A DNA stretch of 64,000 bases. It comes from Chryseobacterium sp. MA9. GTDB taxonomy: Bacteria > Bacteroidota > Bacteroidia > Flavobacteriales > Weeksellaceae. The DNA lies in assembly GCF_024399315.1 (NCBI RefSeq), contig NZ_CP075170.1:992001-1056000 (forward strand), given 5' to 3'. The notes under the pieces are model-generated. The model had not been told where the DNA came from. It was given only the letters and a program-made list of their open reading frames with translations, and did not search any database. Within the stretch, counting starts at the first letter, position 1. The number at the start of each line of letters is the position of its first letter. Position numbers and translations under genes: made by a program. Positions 61,482 to 64,000 of this stretch are shown piece after piece.

Positions 61482-61514
61482 AAAAAGATCCAAAACTATG
61501 TTCTGGATCTTTTC
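61482..61514 (-). terminator. Terminator of the minus-strand conserved gene
   Basis: Read on the minus strand, AAAAGATCCA pairs with TGGATCTTTTT around an 11-nt loop, ending in T residues. It lies directly after the stop of the frameshifted gene at 61521-61993. Confidence 0.7.
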
Positions 61515-61520
61515 ATGATT

Positions 61521-61993
61521 TTATTTGTTCTCTTTGGGAAGCGTCTCATCCGTTTTGGTACTTTTTCCGAAAAATTGTTTCAGTTCATTCTGTTTTACTT
61601 CAAATCCCGGAGATGCTGTTCCTGCTTTATATGCTGTATAAGCATAGTCTGTAAGTGCTGCCTGGTAATTGTCATAATCATGTAAGATCTTAGCACTTTT
61701 CAGCCTTGTAATAAGACTCTCCAGTCTGGCAATAAAGGCCTCGTAGTTTTGTCTGGAAGTAAAATCCCTGTTGAATTCTTCCCAATCAATTTCGGAGGCA
61801 CTTAAGGTAGGCTGGTTGTTATTATAATCTGCTACTTTGTTAACCAAAAGTTTATTCTGTTCGTTGATACTGCCATATTTCTGACGGTTTCTGATGAAAG
61901 ATTTACTGTGATGACAGCCAAAGCTGTTTCCAGAGAGGTAAGTGCTGTTTGAGCCGCTGTAAGATGGGTGTTGTTTAGGTTTGTGAGTGCCAT
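61521..61993 (-). pseudogene. Conserved flavobacterial hypothetical gene broken by a one-base deletion
   Basis: From ATG at 61993 the minus strand encodes MALTNLNNTHLTAAQTALTS and on to VNLSSE. The frame then goes wrong, but the shifted frame continues with RQKYGSINEQNKLLVNKVAD and reads to the stop at 61521, giving about 156 aa in all. Adding one A at the A-run (complement of 61888-61890) restores a single frame, ..SSENRQKYGS... The product is a small soluble, helix-rich protein of a type I recall in Chryseobacterium; function unknown. It is either a recent pseudogene or a homopolymer sequencing error. Confidence 0.65.
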
Positions 61994-62399
61994 TATTTGT
62001 ATTTTTTATTGGTTTTACTTTTTGAGAAAGCTCTCTATGAACTTTGCAGTAAACCTATTGATAAAAACAAAGCATTACAATAGCTGATCATGAAATCATT
62101 AAAGATAATATAGAAATTGTATTTTATTCTTTAAAAATTACAGGAAAGCTGTTTTTATATATGATATAATCTCATAATTGGATTGAATGCTCCGATTATT
62201 TTTTAATATGACATGTTCTGTCGTTGTCAGGAGATAATTTTACATCAGAATAAAATGAATTTCAATATAAATAAAGAGAACTAAATAATAAATAGTATAA
62301 TTTACACAATACCGCATTAAAGTGATTTTTACATCTTAAAAAATATTAAATTCGCAGCGTTTTAACAAACTAATTAATAACTTAGAAAACAACACGAGA
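61994..62399. other. 406-bp intergenic region upstream of the beta-propeller gene
   Basis: Very AT-rich; no ORF or stable hairpin recognised. It should contain the promoters for the divergent genes on both sides, but no confident -7 box was identified. Confidence 0.4.
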
Positions 62400-63164
62400 A
62401 TGAAAAAATTCTATATCGGTGCATTCTCTTTATGCACGGTCTTGGGTATCTCTGCCCAGGAAGTGGTATGGCAGAAAGACATCCAATCCTCTACTCAGGA
62501 TTTTTTGAGTCAAGTCACCACAACAATTGATCAGCAATATCTTATCACGGGAAGTTCTATCCAAAGCGATAAGCAGCAAGTTTCAGGCAGTAAGCAAAAT
62601 AATGGTTACGATTTTCATCTTGTAAAACTAAATCAACAAGGAAATGAAGTCTGGGAAAAATATTTTTCAGGACAAAACCATGATTATTTATCAGCAACAG
62701 TTACCACGCAGGATGGTGGATTTCTTTTAGCCGGAACCTCTTATTCTGGAAAAGGATTAGATAAAAAAGAAGATTCTAAAGGTGGATCAGATATCTGGCT
62801 GATCAGAATCAACGAATTCGGAGATGAATTGTGGCAGAAAACTTTAGGGGGTTCTTCAGACGAAGAAGCCAGAGCTGTGATTCAGACTACAGATTTGGGA
62901 TTCTTTGTTGCCGGAAATGTACAAAACTCTTCAAAAGGTTACGGTTCTAAAGATGTTTTAATTACCAGATTAGACAAAGACGGCAAAGAATTATCCCAGC
63001 TTGTTTTAGGTGGAAAGGGCTTAGGCGAGATGGAAAAGATGATTCCAACCCGTGATGGTGGGGCGCTACTCGGAATATATTTTGAAATAGATAATAAGTA
63101 TCAATATAATGCATATAATGCTGTAATAAGAGAATTAAACAAAAAAGAAGATAAAAAGCAATGA
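62400..63164 (+). CDS. Secreted beta-propeller-like protein, probably truncated (Rhs-locus leader gene)
   Basis: The 254-aa protein has a signal peptide (1-19, ending GISAQ) and about four repeats of a 50-55-aa unit of type GGFLLAGTSYSGKG..DIWLIRINEFGDELWQKTLGG, found in large beta-propeller-like surface proteins. In related flavobacteria such proteins are longer and precede Rhs-type genes. Here the repeats break off after about residue 225 and the C-terminus is a short charged tail (RELNKKEDKKQ), so the gene is probably truncated and re-ended. Its stop overlaps the next start by 4 bp (ATGA). Confidence 0.75.
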   Translation: MKKFYIGAFSLCTVLGISAQEVVWQKDIQSSTQDFLSQVTTTIDQQYLITGSSIQSDKQQVSGSKQNNGYDFHLVKLNQQGNEVWEKYFSGQNHDYLSATVTTQDGGFLLAGTSYSGKGLDKKEDSKGGSDIWLIRINEFGDELWQKTLGGSSDEEARAVIQTTDLGFFVAGNVQNSSKGYGSKDVLITRLDKDGKELSQLVLGGKGLGEMEKMIPTRDGGALLGIYFEIDNKYQYNAYNAVIRELNKKEDKKQ

Positions 63165-63424
63165 AAAATTATATAATATTTATATCCAATTTACTAATTT
63201 GGATTTATAGTACATTTATATGTTATATACATATAAATGTAGGAGATAATAAAAATTTACTTCTTTACTCAGGTATATCAATTGGATTATTATTAGGAAT
63301 TAACTTAGTATACACAAAAGTAAAAATATCTTTGAAAGATATAATTTGTATTTTGATTAATATTATTTTACTTATTCTAATCGTTTATTTATCGTTAGTG
63401 TTTATACAATTAGATGTAAGATAG
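63161..63424 (+). CDS. Small membrane protein (possible immunity protein)
   Basis: The 87-aa, highly hydrophobic protein has three transmembrane helices (about 4-23, 31-50, 59-82) separated by short loops. It is strongly A/T-rich compared with neighbours (many ATA and TTA codons), a common sign of accessory or toxin-immunity genes. No recognised family. It is translationally coupled to the upstream gene (ATGA) and is followed by a headless Rhs core segment. Immunity proteins of polymorphic toxins often sit in this position, but there is no sequence proof. Confidence 0.6.
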   Translation: MKNYIIFISNLLIWIYSTFICYIHINVGDNKNLLLYSGISIGLLLGINLVYTKVKISLKDIICILINIILLILIVYLSLVFIQLDVR

Positions 63425-63536
63425 TAGGGAAATTCAAAAAAATGGTTTCTATTATTAAATATGCATAAAACAGATAGCCATTAGGCTACCTGTTATTTCT
63501 TTGAAGAAAATCAATATTTACAAGTATATTGATTAG

Positions 63537-64000
63537 GTAGGAAATATCAGACTGGCGTATTACAAGGATGCTTCCGGAAATCTCAAAATTGACAGAACCA
63601 ACCATTACTATCCTTTCGGGCTTGAATTTGGCGGAGATTTGAGTATTAATGGTACACTAACTCCGAGCTATAGATACTCTTCTCAGGGACAGGAAAACCA
63701 GATTGATACCAAATGGAGTTCTTACCGATGGAGAAACTATGATGCTGGGATGGCAAGGTTCTTTAATATCGACCCTTTAAGTGAAAAATATGCTTATCAA
63801 TCGCATTATAATTTTTCTGAAAATAGAGTTGTTGATGGAAGAGAATTAGAGGGCTTAGAGTGGCAAAGCACAAAAAGAGAGCAGGATTTACCAGATGACC
63901 CAGTAGAGTTTGCCGAATTTATTGGTGGAGGAATTAATAGTGTAAGAGCTGCTGTGGCTAACTCATTGGCAAGAACGGTTAACGTACTTACCAATAATGC
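63537..64000 (+). pseudogene. Orphan Rhs-repeat core segment with C-terminal tip, 5'-truncated, runs off the window
   Basis: An open frame without start begins right after a stop at 63534-63536 and enters Rhs homology at once: GNIRLAYYKDASGNLKIDRT, HYYPFGLEFGG, YRYSSQGQENQI, YRWRNYDAGMARFFNIDPLS. This is the C-terminal part of the Rhs-associated core domain. A variable tip (after about 63820: ELEGLEWQSTKREQDLPDD) begins and is open at the window end. The rest of the Rhs shell is missing upstream. It looks like a displaced orphan Rhs C-terminus, possibly with a toxin tip beyond the window. Confidence 0.8.

Noticed and set aside
61291..61518. 75-aa plus-strand ORF between the racemase and the frameshifted gene
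   Set aside because: No protein-like features; it runs through the minus-strand terminator hairpin.
1..64000. CRISPR arrays, tRNA or rRNA genes, integrases and transposases
   Set aside because: None seen: no regularly spaced direct repeats with unique spacers, no cloverleaf-like segment and no transposase-like ORF.

Overview
The window looks like a chromosomal segment of a flavobacterium of the Chryseobacterium type (Bacteroidota, Weeksellaceae). This is inferred from low GC, a SusC/SusD pair, several TonB-dependent outer-membrane proteins, a secreted protease with a type IX secretion C-terminal domain, TAnnTTTG promoter boxes, scarce Shine-Dalgarno sequences and characteristic intergenic repeats. 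No rRNA, tRNA, CRISPR array, transposase or phage gene was seen.

Layout. 0.2-6.8 kb: an OmpR-type response regulator and histidine kinase, separated by a decayed four-helix-bundle gene. A probable operon follows (DUF347 membrane protein, OMP beta-barrel protein, PAP2 phosphatase). A shared 16-bp site lies upstream of both the regulator and the operon. 6.8-12.8 kb: an SDR fragment, an FAD dehydrogenase, rhodanese- and TlpA-like periplasmic proteins, DoxX, and a LytS/LytT-type two-component pair. 13.1-18.3 kb: a SusC/SusD nutrient uptake pair and a lipoprotein. 18.7-21.0 kb: a ChrA-like transporter, 3-methyladenine DNA glycosylase and a small exported protein.

21.0-32.7 kb forms a coherent proline/hydroxyproline module. 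It contains a DPP IV-like peptidase and an M24 Xaa-Pro aminopeptidase, divergent from an AraC regulator. The four-enzyme trans-4-hydroxy-L-proline pathway follows (epimerase, D-hydroxyproline oxidase, deaminase, 2-oxoglutarate semialdehyde dehydrogenase), then a secreted M43 metalloprotease. Together they suggest use of collagen-like peptides.

33.5-47.8 kb is an assimilatory sulfate reduction cluster: an Rrf2 regulator, cysH (APS reductase type), cysD, cysN, cysE, cysK/M, cobA, cysJ, cysI, a TonB receptor and a siroheme-synthase/TSUP-transporter fusion broken by a one-base frameshift. Between cysI and the receptor is a 27-codon ORF ending in Met-Cys-Met-Cys-Cys-stop, followed by nested inverted repeats. 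It is a candidate sulfur-amino-acid-sensing leader peptide and the most interesting item in the window.

48-62 kb is accessory: an NAD(P)-dependent epimerase-like protein, DoxX, polysaccharide deacetylase with a divergent AraC regulator, NUDIX, an 8-Cys bacteriocin-like peptide, three unrecognised proteins, a Zur module (zur, merC-like, COG0523 GTPase) followed by a Tat-exported alkaline phosphatase, and a MocR regulator divergent from an Asp/Glu racemase. 61.5-64 kb holds a frameshifted conserved gene and an Rhs-associated locus: a beta-propeller-like protein, a small membrane protein, and a headless Rhs core that runs off the window end. Dispersed palindromic repeats occur at three or more intergenic sites.
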